Positions 38,396 to 49,230 of a stretch of 64,000 bases of DNA are shown here, piece by piece. The DNA comes from Vanilla planifolia (Eukaryota > Streptophyta > Magnoliopsida > Asparagales > Orchidaceae), in assembly GCA_023846275.1 (NCBI GenBank), contig CM043874.1, forward strand, positions 23,843,630 through 23,907,629. The letters run 5' to 3'. Both the position numbers and the translations under genes were made by a program. Every line of letters begins with the position of its first letter. The stretch's first letter is position 1. The notes beneath the pieces are model-generated. The model ran no database searches. It saw only the letters and a program-made list of their open reading frames with translations, and was not told where the DNA came from.

Positions 38396-38560
38396 ACCTT
38401 ACTTTGTATAATATAATGTAGTAAGTATAAACATGACATACTAAGCTTTGACATTATACAAAGAATATTGTTTGATGATTGAGCCACAATATTATTATTA
38501 AAGTTAAACAAAATGTTATACTAATATGATATGTTAATTGTACATAATCGACCACAAAAA

Positions 38561-38562
<2 letters not shown>

Positions 38563-38630
<68 letters not shown>

Positions 38631-38634
38631 TATA
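38563..38634. repeat. (TA)n microsatellite with one TG interruption
   Basis: About 72 bp of TA repeat with a single TG at 38,611-38,612. It is absent at the matching point of copy 1 (near 34,650), where 'ccacaaaatgtctgagaaga' is found instead. Confidence 0.92.
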
Positions 38635-39452
38635 ATACGATAAGTTCTGAGTGCAAATAAGCTATGCACTCAAATGAAGAAGACTTTGTACTTATACAAT
38701 ACTAGTGAATAATCAACACTCAAAAAATGAATGATATATGTACAAGGTTGATACCTTGTACAATCAAGTTTACTAATTTATTCTAAGTTCAAATAGTTGT
38801 TTCAACTATATGATTAGCCCATTATACATATATGAAATGATGACAAACTTCAATTATTATTATAGGCTTGAATGTATACCCTATAAGTATAATATTAATC
38901 ATTGTATTTTATGATCATTTTGGTAGTAACAAATATTTCTTGTTCTAAAGTCGTTTTGATTAACTTAAAATTTGAATTGGATTTACAAAAACTTGTAACT
39001 ATATTACCAATAAACTGATATAGTTTTATAAGATTTTATAACTCAAGAAACTAAATTATCAAGTGCATGCATGAGTTAAGTCATTGCAACTAAGTGCCAT
39101 ATAAATCAAGTTGTGAGTTAACAAATAAAACTAAGTAAATGACTTATTAATGAACTATTAATGGGTAACCACTCTATCAAGAGTTGAAACTATGGCTCCA
39201 TGATATGAAAAATGATCCAAGCAAGAGCATAAGTTTTGAAACTTCTTCATGTTCCATGTGCATGATCTTTACTCTTTTTCAACATTCACTACTTTTATTA
39301 ACTAAGTTTGCATTCACAAGCACATCAAATATGCATTCGTAATCAAGATCTTCATTTTGTGAACATCATCCTTAAAGGAACAACATTCATAAATTGCATC
39401 ATCTAAATGTTGGATGCTTCAAGTGATCATGTTTAGTCTTATCCATATTGCA

Positions 39453-39462
39453 TGGTATCAGA
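39453..39462 (+). other. Primer-binding-site-like sequence (tRNA-Met type)
   Basis: TGGTATCAGA matches the first 10 bases of the TGGTATCAGAGC primer-binding site and is followed by AGGAGC. A 10-base match just right of a long LTR-like repeat is unlikely to be chance. However, the 65-base gap to the end of shared similarity is longer than usual, so the true LTR end may be at 39,452. Confidence 0.6.
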
Positions 39463-40680
39463 AGGAGCATAATGCCATATAATGAGTTAGGTAAGAGGTC
39501 CTAAAAGTTTTTGGAGAAGTGGATTGATTTATTTGAAAGAGATTAAGTTCAATAGAAGAACATAGTCCAAGAATACATGTTTTAACTAAGAAAATAGAGG
39601 GAGATGATTACCAAGCTCCATAGACAAAAGCTACAACATTGGACATAGTTAAGGAATTACACTTGAATGATTCTAAACTCACAAGTTACTCTCATAAATT
39701 CTTATGCCTACTTTGATTTCTTTTCTCCTTAGTTTTACAATCCAAGATTCATAGCAAGCATCCCATAAGGCAATTTGGTTTAGTTAAAGCCTTTGGAATA
39801 TATATTATAATTGGTAAATACATTATGAAGCACCTCCAAGCCCTCTTAGCACTATGATTTTTCCCTTTATTATGAGCTTTCTAAGAAAACAAATTCATTT
39901 TCTCACTTATCTATTTATTAATTAATATTCTCTCTCTTTTCTTTTCTCTCTCTTATAATCCTCTAACCTTGTGTATAGTAAGTCACTTATAAGCTTGAGT
40001 TCCATATCCAAAAAATTTTGAAATATGTGATTTTCACATAAACATCATTATTGTGACCCCTATGAAAGTGGTAGTAAGATCTAAGAGCATTAGTAAGCAA
40101 AGGTCTTTGTCCTACAAATAAGCTTCATCCTTACTTAATCTTGCATTACTTATCACTATGCTTGAACCATCCCTTTAGGACTTTATGGTACAACTTATGC
40201 AGCTTCAAGAAAAGGTGTTGCTAGAAATATTTGGACTCATTATTGAGCATATTTGAGCAATTCAGGCTACTTAGATGGCCCTTGCTCTTGCAATGAATGT
40301 CTGAGTTCTCATGGTTAAACTAGCTCCTTGAGTTGCTCCTTTCACTTTCCAATACCTCCTTAAAGAATAGCCAATCTAGTAACCCAAAAATTGATTCCAA
40401 CCTTTGCACCACCTCATGAATTGTTTGGTTCAATTTGGGAAATTTTAATGCAATGAGATCACTTATGTCCTTAACTTTCCTCTTGTGCATGATAGGTTTG
40501 GCCTAGCTAGGCTTTAAGAAATGGATATTTTCAAGTCAAAAAAGCCAAAAAAATATTTTCAAGTCTCCTAAGGGCTTAAGAAAGGTAATCTAATATCTCT
40601 CTTTTCATTTTTTATGAAAGTCTTTAGTTGGGGATTAAACAAGCTCATCAATCGAGAAAAGGTTTCTTAATATGCTCAAC
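39463..40680. other. DNA between primer-binding site and LINE
   Basis: This should be the 5' untranslated region and gag of an element led by the site at 39,453, but no gag motif was recognised. Composition is mixed, with a C/T-rich patch near 39,921-39,960. The LINE 5' part may occupy its right end. Confidence 0.35.
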
Positions 40681-40689
40681 CTATATTTT

Positions 40690-41200
40690 GCTCAATTGTA
40701 CCTCACTTAGTCTTATATAGATGAAATAATAATAATCTTTAAAAATGGAGAGAATCAAATTTTAATATTCATAAAATTTTTGATAGACTTCCAAAAAATT
40801 TTGGGCCTTCACATCAACTACCAAAATTGTAAAATTCATTAGCAATAATAAAAGGCATTCAGGTCAAGCTAGAAAAATAAGCCAAAGGCTTAGTTTTTAG
40901 AGTACCAAACTCCTTATAATATACTTGGGTTGGCCTCTCTTCATTGGTAGAAAAAAACGATACATTTTTAACATTTGATTGACAAACTCAATAAGAAGGT
41001 GACAAGTTGGAAGAAGCTGTTAATTATAGTAGATAAACTTATCCTTATGAAGCATGGTCTAGCCTCAATATATATATAGTCTTTAATTGCAACAAATTCT
41101 CCTCTCATCATGAGAATTGAGAAGAGCATGAATAGTTTTCTATGAGATGATTCTGAGAGCAATGATATGCATCATTGGACCAATCGAAAGAAAATTTTCC
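40690..41200 (+). pseudogene. LINE reverse transcriptase C-terminal remnant
   Basis: Motifs in order are YIDEIIIIFKNGENQI (from 40,714), then KILGLHINYQNCKIH (near 40,796), YLGL-PLFIGRKKRY (frame change near 40,930), and near 41,045 a SMV-PQYIYSL segment. The last is the usual IPIYTL region that follows the thumb. Stops separate them. The family normally primes reverse transcription at the target site; the altered catalytic box rules out activity. Confidence 0.78.
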
Positions 41201-42340
41201 TATCAACTAAGGAGTATGGCCTAGATCTCAAAACACTTGAAGAAGTAATGTCAACGTTTTTAAAAAAACTCAATTAGAAAATGCTTTCCACCAACTCATT
41301 TTGGGCATGCTATATCAAAGAAAAATATATGACATTAAGAAGAAAATGCAACTTATTTGACACACAAAAATGCATAAAAAAGACAAAAAAGATCATCTTG
41401 AATCATACTAAAATTTTCAGTCCTATAGAAAATAGCTATTGGATACTCACAACTGATGGAAAGTTCAAAGCTTAGTCAACTTGGGAGTTATTAGAAGCAA
41501 AGGACTGATGCTAAAATCAAGAAAAAAAATCTATAACTTCAAATATCCACTAAAAACTATTATTTTGATATGGAGAATATTCAATAGATTACTGTCATTC
41601 TTTAAGACTTTACAAAAGCTTAACTTATAGATGGCCTCCAAATACCCCCATTATCCAAATGAAAACTCAGTATCATGCATTTATGTGGCATTACAGAAGA
41701 AGTAAAGTATGGTCTACCTTCACCAATAATTTATATGTTCAGTAAGCTAATATAAGTAAGATAACTAATTTACTATCTTAATAGTGGAAATAAGGAAACA
41801 ACTAATATGCTAGAGAAGAGATCATTCACATCCTTTCTTCAATTATATGTTGGAAAATATGAAAGGCTAGAAATTGGAATCCATGAGAAAATCAACTATT
41901 TAGTAAATACAATCATCAATAATGTTATATTTAACAACTATAACATATTTTGCCACTTCCATGTACTTAAATATCTGAAGAAGAATTCCAATTTGTTCAT
42001 CTCGATTTGGTCCTACCATTGTCATTCTTGAAGTATAAAACATGCAAAGTTGTTAAATGGTCTCCTTTTCTAGATCAAATACTTAAATTAAACATTGATT
42101 GATCCATGTAAGGTGCTAATAAGTAGGTTATTTATGGAGGAATTATTTATAATCATAAAAGCAAAATAGTGAAAGCTTTCTTTAAAATCATTGGTAATAA
42201 AACATTGTTAGAAGCAAAAGGAAAGTCATTGCTCTTAGTCTTCAAATGTGTAATAGTAAGAATTTACCTAATCTTATTATGGAAATGGACTATAAGGACA
42301 TTCAAAAAATGGCACATGATCAAGAGAGAAAACTCTGGAA
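41201..42340 (+). pseudogene. LINE zinc-binding region and RNase H remnant
   Basis: After the open 41,281-41,475 stretch the frame reads STWELLEAKD (near 41,478), as in the zf-RVT region of plant L1 elements. The RNase H part starts near 42,050 (VVKWSP-like, then the KLNIDGSCKG equivalent read as LNIDXSMXGA in broken frames). It continues with AKGKSLLLVFKC and LIMEMDYKDIQKM near 42,274-42,312, the E-x-D-x-K/D core of an RVT_3-type RNase H. Confidence 0.72.
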
Positions 42341-44200
42341 GCTAATAATCATCATCTATCAAATCAATTGAGAAGTAAGAATGATGATCATCTATTGGAG
42401 CACATTCATAAGAAGGCAGCGAAGTAGTGAATTATCTAAAAAAACTTTAGCAAAAACCTAAAACATTAGCTATTACGAATTAACAACATATTTTGAAATA
42501 TTATAAGGATCTAATTAAACTCAATGAAATTTAGTATACATATATTATAAAGTTATATGAGGTTTCAAGCATCAATACTGAGTATGAGTTTTGGTACAAT
42601 ATGAAGAAATTGGATACTTTCATAATGCATGAATCATATAATATGATAATCATCATTATACTATGCAAAGAATCTATTATTCATGTTACCACAACTTCTC
42701 ACCAAGATGATTAAGTTTTCCTTGGCAATAACCAAATATGCTCAATATTCACAACAAGATAAGAATCAAACGACCACTCCAATATTCTTCAAAAGTTAAG
42801 CCAAGTATGCTAAAGAAATTAGGACATAGCTATTGGACAATGACGAATAGATCCATCCATCAAATTGGACAAGTCTACCAATAACATTTTCCATTCAAAA
42901 AGGGCATCATCATATAACAATGACATTTTCAGTAATCACATTAGATAGATACATTCTACCATCAGTCTTATTATTCACATTTAGACATCATAAGAGAGTC
43001 TCCTAATATAACATCAAATAAGTATACTTCTTGAAGGCTTACACTATTCATCTCTAGACACTTTTGTATAAAACATTGCCTCCTAGCTTAGTGTCAAATA
43101 AGTACACTTAGTAAACTCTAAGTTAATGCAAACATACTATCACAATGGCACATCTCTTTGCATTGGAGAAGTACAATTGTTCATGGCTTGCATTATTTCT
43201 TTTGACACATTATTGTACTATAACATTAGCTCCTAACTTAGCATCAAACATGTACATCAACGAACTTAAGGATAGCGTAATCATATAGTTGTAATTGTGC
43301 ACTCTACTAGACAAATTAGTATGATATTCCAATTTGGAGATGATGCATTAGCAAGCTACAACACTTTTCACACTCTGTTATGGAAAAAAATGTTGCCAGT
43401 GTGCTATTATTGTTTCACAATGGCATCATCATTTTGAGATGAAATCACCCACTTTTGAATTAGAAAAAGTGATGCACTTAAAACCTTGCTATAGTGTTTT
43501 TGTACTGTAGCTCTTTAATACCTTATTTGATTAGACAAAGACATCTCACACAAAAGGTTTGACTTAACCAATAGAAACAAATGAGAGCCTTTTGCTTCAT
43601 CCATACCACTTGAATCAAATTAGACATAGTTCAAACAAAAAAAATCTTTTAAATCAAAATAATTCACCACCAAATATTTAGATTGGAAAATATATTTATC
43701 TTTGGTTTTCATCCAAATCCTTAAGAACAATAATGATCTTCAAGTGGTATTGCTTCTAAATTATTTGTGAGATTGTTATTAGCCATTACATTAACAAAAG
43801 TTAAATAAGCCAATCTATCAAAACAACTAACTTTCCTCTTCCTCCCATTAAGTAGGTGAGCAATAGTGAGAGCAAATCTTCACTTTTCACTCTTATGATG
43901 CTCTTGTAAGTACCTAAGGGGAAGCTGTATTTGATGACTACTTTTCATAGGGTGGAGTATCTCAATTTTCATTTGTAGGAGTGTAAAATAATGACAGAGA
44001 TACATATTATTTCAAATGTCACCATGTGTCAAATCTTCTATAGTTTTTTCAGTGGTTAGAACTTTGAATAGTTCTACTAAATTCCACTACCAACCATTCT
44101 ATAATATTTTAATTTTTTTTCATACCTTCTTAATGGTATTCACTAAACATTATTGCCCACAAAAAATAACGTAAAACCTTTTTTACATCATCCAACAAAA
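42340..44200. other. Intergenic DNA with a weak imperfect repeat
   Basis: No protein homology. A degenerate repeat occurs at 42,990-43,290: the phrase 'ctcctagcttagtgtcaaataagtacac' near 43,080 recurs as 'ctcctaatataacatcaaataag' near 43,000 and 'ctcctaacttagcatcaaacatg' near 43,230. Spacings are about 80 and 150 bp. Confidence 0.45.
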
Positions 44201-45790
44201 TTTCAAAGCTCTTAAACATATCTTAATAGATTTCATGCCAAGGTTTATCTTATTTAATTAATAATTGACAAGGCCCTCTAAACTGCTTGTGTGGGTAGCT
44301 TTTATATAAGTGAACTTACTTAAGACATCCCTTTAAAGCCTCTATTGACTTATCATTTAATCCATGAATGTATCATCATGTTTCAAAACATTTCGAAGGT
44401 TGCAAGAAGAGGCTTATGGAGTGTTAATGCATGTTATGGGTAATTTATCCCTTCAACTAGAAGAAACTTAAATTTAATGACTTTTTAACTTATCCTTAAC
44501 ATCAACAACAATAATAACAACACAAACAACCTAAGGATTTTTATAGATATGATGAACAACAAAATAAAAGAGACATTATTATATCCTCGACATTTATGAA
44601 GGTGAAGATGAGAATGACCTAAGCCATTGTTGTTGGTGTCATCAATTTCATAGCCATAACATTGAGGATTGATGTTTCCTTTGAACACTCATAAAAAGCC
44701 TCCTAAACGAGGGTAAAATCTCTAGGCTTCATTGTAAGCTAGATTTTGAAGTTAAAGGCATATTTTCTAAGGCTACATTAGATCCTCCATTGTAGTGGTA
44801 AGTCTAAATTCTATTGGGCCCATTTATGTTTGCCTTAGACAAAGAGAAAGCTTTGAAGGACTGCAACATTGTATGCATAATGTTTGGTGATAATCAAGTT
44901 TATGATAGTAGTCTTCTTTTTATTAGCCCATGATGGTTTTCATTTGTCAAGAAATTCCTATTAATTCTCTTCTTGATCAATTACTTTTACTTATGTGAAT
45001 ATGCTATCATAAGGTCCCAACTGATGACATGTTAGCCATCATTGTATACAATGCTAACTTATAGGTGAGTCACATTATCATATACACTAGGAGCTATGTC
45101 AATGTCCTATCATACCTTTGAAAGGATGATGATTCAAAAAACCCTACCTTAAACATTTTAGCAAAGCATTGATCAAATTTTTGATGGAATCACACATGTA
45201 GAGGGACTATCACTCTTCCTTAGACCATAAGGTAGAATAATGAACTCACATATGACCATTTTTTTGCCTCTTATTTCTTCATTTCATAATCACACAATTG
45301 GCCAAAAAAGTCAAGCAAGTTCTAAGCAATGGCATACATAATGTACATCTCCATCAAGCTTTTAATCTTAAGAGTTATCATGATAGTTCATGGAGTGTTA
45401 CTCTAATCTCATTTTTGATACTTAGTAACATCCAAGGAGAGAAAAAAGAAAAACATCAAGGCGAAGAAGGATGCTAAATTGAAGTTGATGGAACTAATGG
45501 AAGGTTTGATCTTGAGAAAACTTTAATTATTATATGAATGAATATGGGAGAATTTTCAACATCAACTTTCGGTAGATTATATACATAAATTATCTTGAGA
45601 ACTTACCAGTATGTTTCAAATGTAATAATGTGTCTTAGCACCACAAAGTTGTAAATAGAAAATAGCTTTTAATCCATTAAAAGAAGAGGTCCTCAGGTGT
45701 TAAGGAAAAGGAAGATGTACAAATCAATATAGATGGATTCTTTGATGTTTGATTCATAAGATTCATATAATTTGAGAAGGCTGCATTACT
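44200..45790 (+). mobile_element. Second Ty3/gypsy element: gag end, protease and start of RT
   Basis: Recognised parts are a zinc-knuckle-like segment CWCHQFHSHNIEDXCF (about 44,632-44,685), then TLIKSLLNEGKI (44,688-44,720). A protease active-site equivalent lies near 45,026-45,115 (frame-shifted around ILIDXGS). THVEGLSLFL (45,194) precedes the RT. The family-typical SKERKKKNIKAKKDAKLK follows near 45,431. The RT N-terminus is seen as NIDGFFDVXFIRFI near 45,725-45,765. Similarity then stops, so the polymerase, RNase H and integrase are missing. The style of knuckle and protease suggests the non-chromodomain (Tat/Athila-like) branch, an inference. It is broken throughout. Confidence 0.65.
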
Positions 45791-48700
45791 ACAAGAAGGT
45801 AGTCAATAGTGAGATTTATAAATTTTTTTAAAACATCTAAATTAATTTACAAAATCACATATGTGCAATGTTATATAGACACACAATAGAAAAAAAGTAT
45901 AAAGCATATGATGTAGCTATTTTGGGCATTTTTCCTAATAATAGCACATATCTACCCAAAACTGTGAAAGCTAACCTTACATTATCACCAACTCTTTATA
46001 AAATAAGAGAGCTAAAACCATTAAAACACTAAGTTCAAAGGAATCCCACACAATGATTTTATAAGAGATCAAAAAAGCCAAATCAACCAAAAAAGACTCA
46101 AAAATATTTTGTTTAGAAGTACCAAAACTTTGGAAAAAAGAAGAAAATGAAATGATGACAACAAGATAAATGCATAAAATACATGTATATAATAATTCTA
46201 GAATCATGAAAAAGATTTAAATGAAAATATATCTAGTGTTATTGAAATTTTAGAAGAGAAAAGTTGTATTGATCATTTAAATATATCCATTAGGCCATTT
46301 GAGTACACTTCATTAGACCATCCCATCATGAGCATCAAACTATTTGATGTTAGGCCCTAAAATCATCTTGGCATTAGATTAAAGAAGGATTTCTTGTGTA
46401 GACTTATTAAATTGTTTCATAAAGTTATCAGCCCATCTAATCTAGACCATATTGTAGGGTCCTAAAATAACATTTCTATTGATTAGAGGACCATTCTCTA
46501 GAAGCATCATTTTGTCCAATCCTTGCAACAAGTCATTTGTTATTGCTATCTAAAAAACTAAGTTCACAAATTATTTTTTTTAAAACATTTAACATATGAT
46601 ATGAATATGTATAACAAACATAATAATAATAAAAAATGATTATGATTTACTTCAAATGAATAAAAATAGATACTTAGTTACATTGTACATCTAATTAAGC
46701 AAATAGTTTTAAAATAGAGTTTTAATTGGATGCTTGAAATCATTTTGTTTTTTTGAATTATTTAACTTAGCCTTATTGAATGAACTGAAATCATAATATA
46801 TATCAACATTATCATACACGAAGCTAAACTTAGTAAGCTTATAAGATAAAAGATGATAGTCCTACAAGAAATTTTTGAAGCTTCTCATTTAATCCTTCTA
46901 TAGTGTATTTAAAACAGAACCTAAATTCAACTTGAGTTCAAATGTAAATAGCCTTTATTCGTAAGTTAGTTATCACTAATCTTCTCTATTTATGATGACA
47001 AACTTAAGGATGTTCTAAAAGTTAAAAGAATGCCTATGTCATAGTCATAAATCTTCTTACAATTCCTTTTACATGGACAAGGGAGTTTTGAGCTTGCACC
47101 ATAAGATGGATTGAGTGAAATTGAATGCCTATTTAAGAAGGATATATTAGTTGTAATATGCAATGGAGGAATCACATTGTAGTTTTTGTTACTTAATTTT
47201 TGAATGAGGACATACCAAAGAACATACACAATAAGGTAAAATATAAACGAAGGAGCTTTTGTCTCTTGATGTTGTTAGATTCTAACCTCTAAGTTGGGGA
47301 AACCATCCATAAGGGTCCTATCTTATTGATTATCCTCAACAATGTTCCATATCTTAAGCCTAATACATGGAATATCTAACAGTTCATGAAGATCTTCTTA
47401 GACAATTTTGGCAACACCTCTTACAATATAGAAATTAATAGTCATATGATGCACTACACTTGACATTGGCATTAAAATAACAAACAACAAATTTCTGAAT
47501 TTCAAAGGTAAAATACACCAAGGAACTTATGTAAGTATTAGAAAACTGGTTAATTAAGTTAAATAGATATCTTTAATTCCAAATTTGGTCTTGTGAATAA
47601 GATTTTTTAAGGTAATTCTATCAAAATAATTTCTATAATATAAGAATGAAAAGATTAAAGTATCTTATGAGTGTTCCTTAGGTAGAGGAGAACATTTTTA
47701 AGAGCATGAAAGCCTATGTGACTAGATGATTTGTTGTTACTATGTTTAACAATATATGGTCACCCAATTCAACATTTTGAAAAGATAAATGCACAAAAAT
47801 ATTTGAAAATCAGGCTAAAAGCTCAAATCTAGGAATGAAAATGAAAAGGGAAAGAAAAAACTATATCAAGTGAAAACTGACTTAAAGATGAGAGATAAAG
47901 AAGAAAGATCACTTCTTGAAAAAGTGATCAATCTCAAAAAGTGAGTTCCTCCATAGATTTCTTCTAATTTTGAAAAATTCCTCTTTCCTTTAGGTATTGC
48001 CTTCTAGGTTTGTTAAATGGTTCATCATTTCCATTAGATTTTAATGCTTCAAGGAAATTGTCAAATAGGACATTCAATTCTATTAGACCTTTTGGTGTCA
48101 TTAAAATGTCTGATTTTATATATTAAACAACAAGAATTAAACAATATAATTTAAAAGTTATTTTTTAGGAAATTGAATATATATTCTTCATTAGCTAAGA
48201 TCTAGTGATCATGTAGCCCAAAATAAGTTTTTTAATTTTTCACAAATTTATAATTAATTTAAATCATTCATTATAATATTTAATTTAAATAGAATAAAAT
48301 TCTTTAGGTTTGTAACTAATGTATTATTATGTCAATCAAATGAATCAATAATTGCTAGATTTTCTTTAATATTCATATCTGGTTCAATTTGTAGTTATTT
48401 GTTAAAAATGTCTACAAATTTTTCATTAATTCTATTTAAACATCACTTATTGTAATGTGTCAAGGATGTAGTTATAATGAATGTTAAATATTAGATCATT
48501 GAGCTTTGAATAGGATTATCTATAAGACAAATGACACTTATGTTATTTCTTTAAATTGTGTTGTAATCATGCTCAATTCTAGAATTTTTTAATTGTTGTA
48601 TTAGCTAATGTGCTTGAGATACATAGTTTTGTGGCAACATATTCTTCCTTCACTATGAAAGGAACAATCAAAATTCATTTTTGACTTGACCAGAATACCA

Positions 48701-49230
48701 ATGGCTTTTTTAATAATTGACTAATACCAAATGTACTCATTTGGTTCACCTTGCAACCTACAAAATTAATGCCCAAGTATGCAACTAGGCCACTTGAAAT
48801 AATTTTCCTAGGCACCATAATCTTATTATAATTATGCCTCTTAAAATTGTCTACTCATAGATTCATCATTAGTAGTAGGAACAATGACCGAAGGCCCTTT
48901 GTTGACTTGTAAGATTATAAAGGGTATAATAGACCAAAGGTCCCTCTTCTTTCCAATAAAGATCTCCCCTTACCTAATTATGTAGTATATTTAGCCAATC
49001 TCACCCTCAAACTTTTGTTTATGTTCCTCTTCTCTTAGAATCTTCCATTATATTAGTATCTATATTCTTTTATGTAAGGCTCTTAGCATCCTTTCACTAA
49101 ACTTTAAAGTTTACAAATCATTAATCTTTCTAAAATCCCTTTCTAATGAGTCTAGATTCTCCTCTTGCTCTTATGTTCTCCTTTTTTCATTTTTCTCCCA
49201 CTCCTACCCATCCCTATTATTGAACCCTTA
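45790..49230. other. AT-rich DNA without recognised content
   Basis: No motif, repeat shared within the window or splice-supported exon was found on either strand. Short open frames (for example 45,977-46,207 and 46,990-47,229 on the minus strand) show no family features and have the composition of the background. Confidence 0.45.

Larger units (their letters stand above)
36965..39390 (+). repeat. Family B long LTR-like repeat, copy 2 (B2)
   Basis: This is a direct repeat of 32,998-35,380, lacking about the first 100-130 bases. It carries two TA arrays (38,302-38,392 and 38,563-38,634) that copy 1 lacks. A tRNA-Met-type primer-binding site lies about 65 bases past its right end, which would fit a 5' LTR of an element extending rightward. 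The interior is dense in TATGAT and ATCATA words. Confidence 0.75.
40690..42340 (+). mobile_element. L1-type LINE, 3' part (RT end, zinc-binding region, RNase H)
   Basis: Reading order on the plus strand is the RT catalytic region, thumb (YLGL-PLF, near 40,918), zf-RVT-like region and terminal RNase H. This is the layout of plant L1 elements and of L1-derived reverse-transcriptase relatives. The catalytic FADD/YADD box is YIDE at 40,714-40,725, so the essential second Asp is lost. One 64-residue open frame (41,281-41,475) starts MLSTNSFWACYIKEKYM, which fits the segment between RT and the zinc-binding region. The 5' part (ORF1 and endonuclease) is not recognisable. No poly-A tail could be set apart from the AT-rich flank. 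Confidence 0.82.

Noticed and set aside
38272..38511. Open frame of repeating Tyr-Ile on the minus strand
   Set aside because: It is the translation of the TA array inside family B copy 2.
39921..39960. Pyrimidine-rich stretch considered as a promoter initiator or splice tract
   Set aside because: No TATA word at a suitable distance and no adjoining exon.
44485..44688. 67-residue open frame, minus strand
   Set aside because: The plus strand of the same bases carries the gypsy gag zinc-knuckle segment; the minus frame is its shadow.
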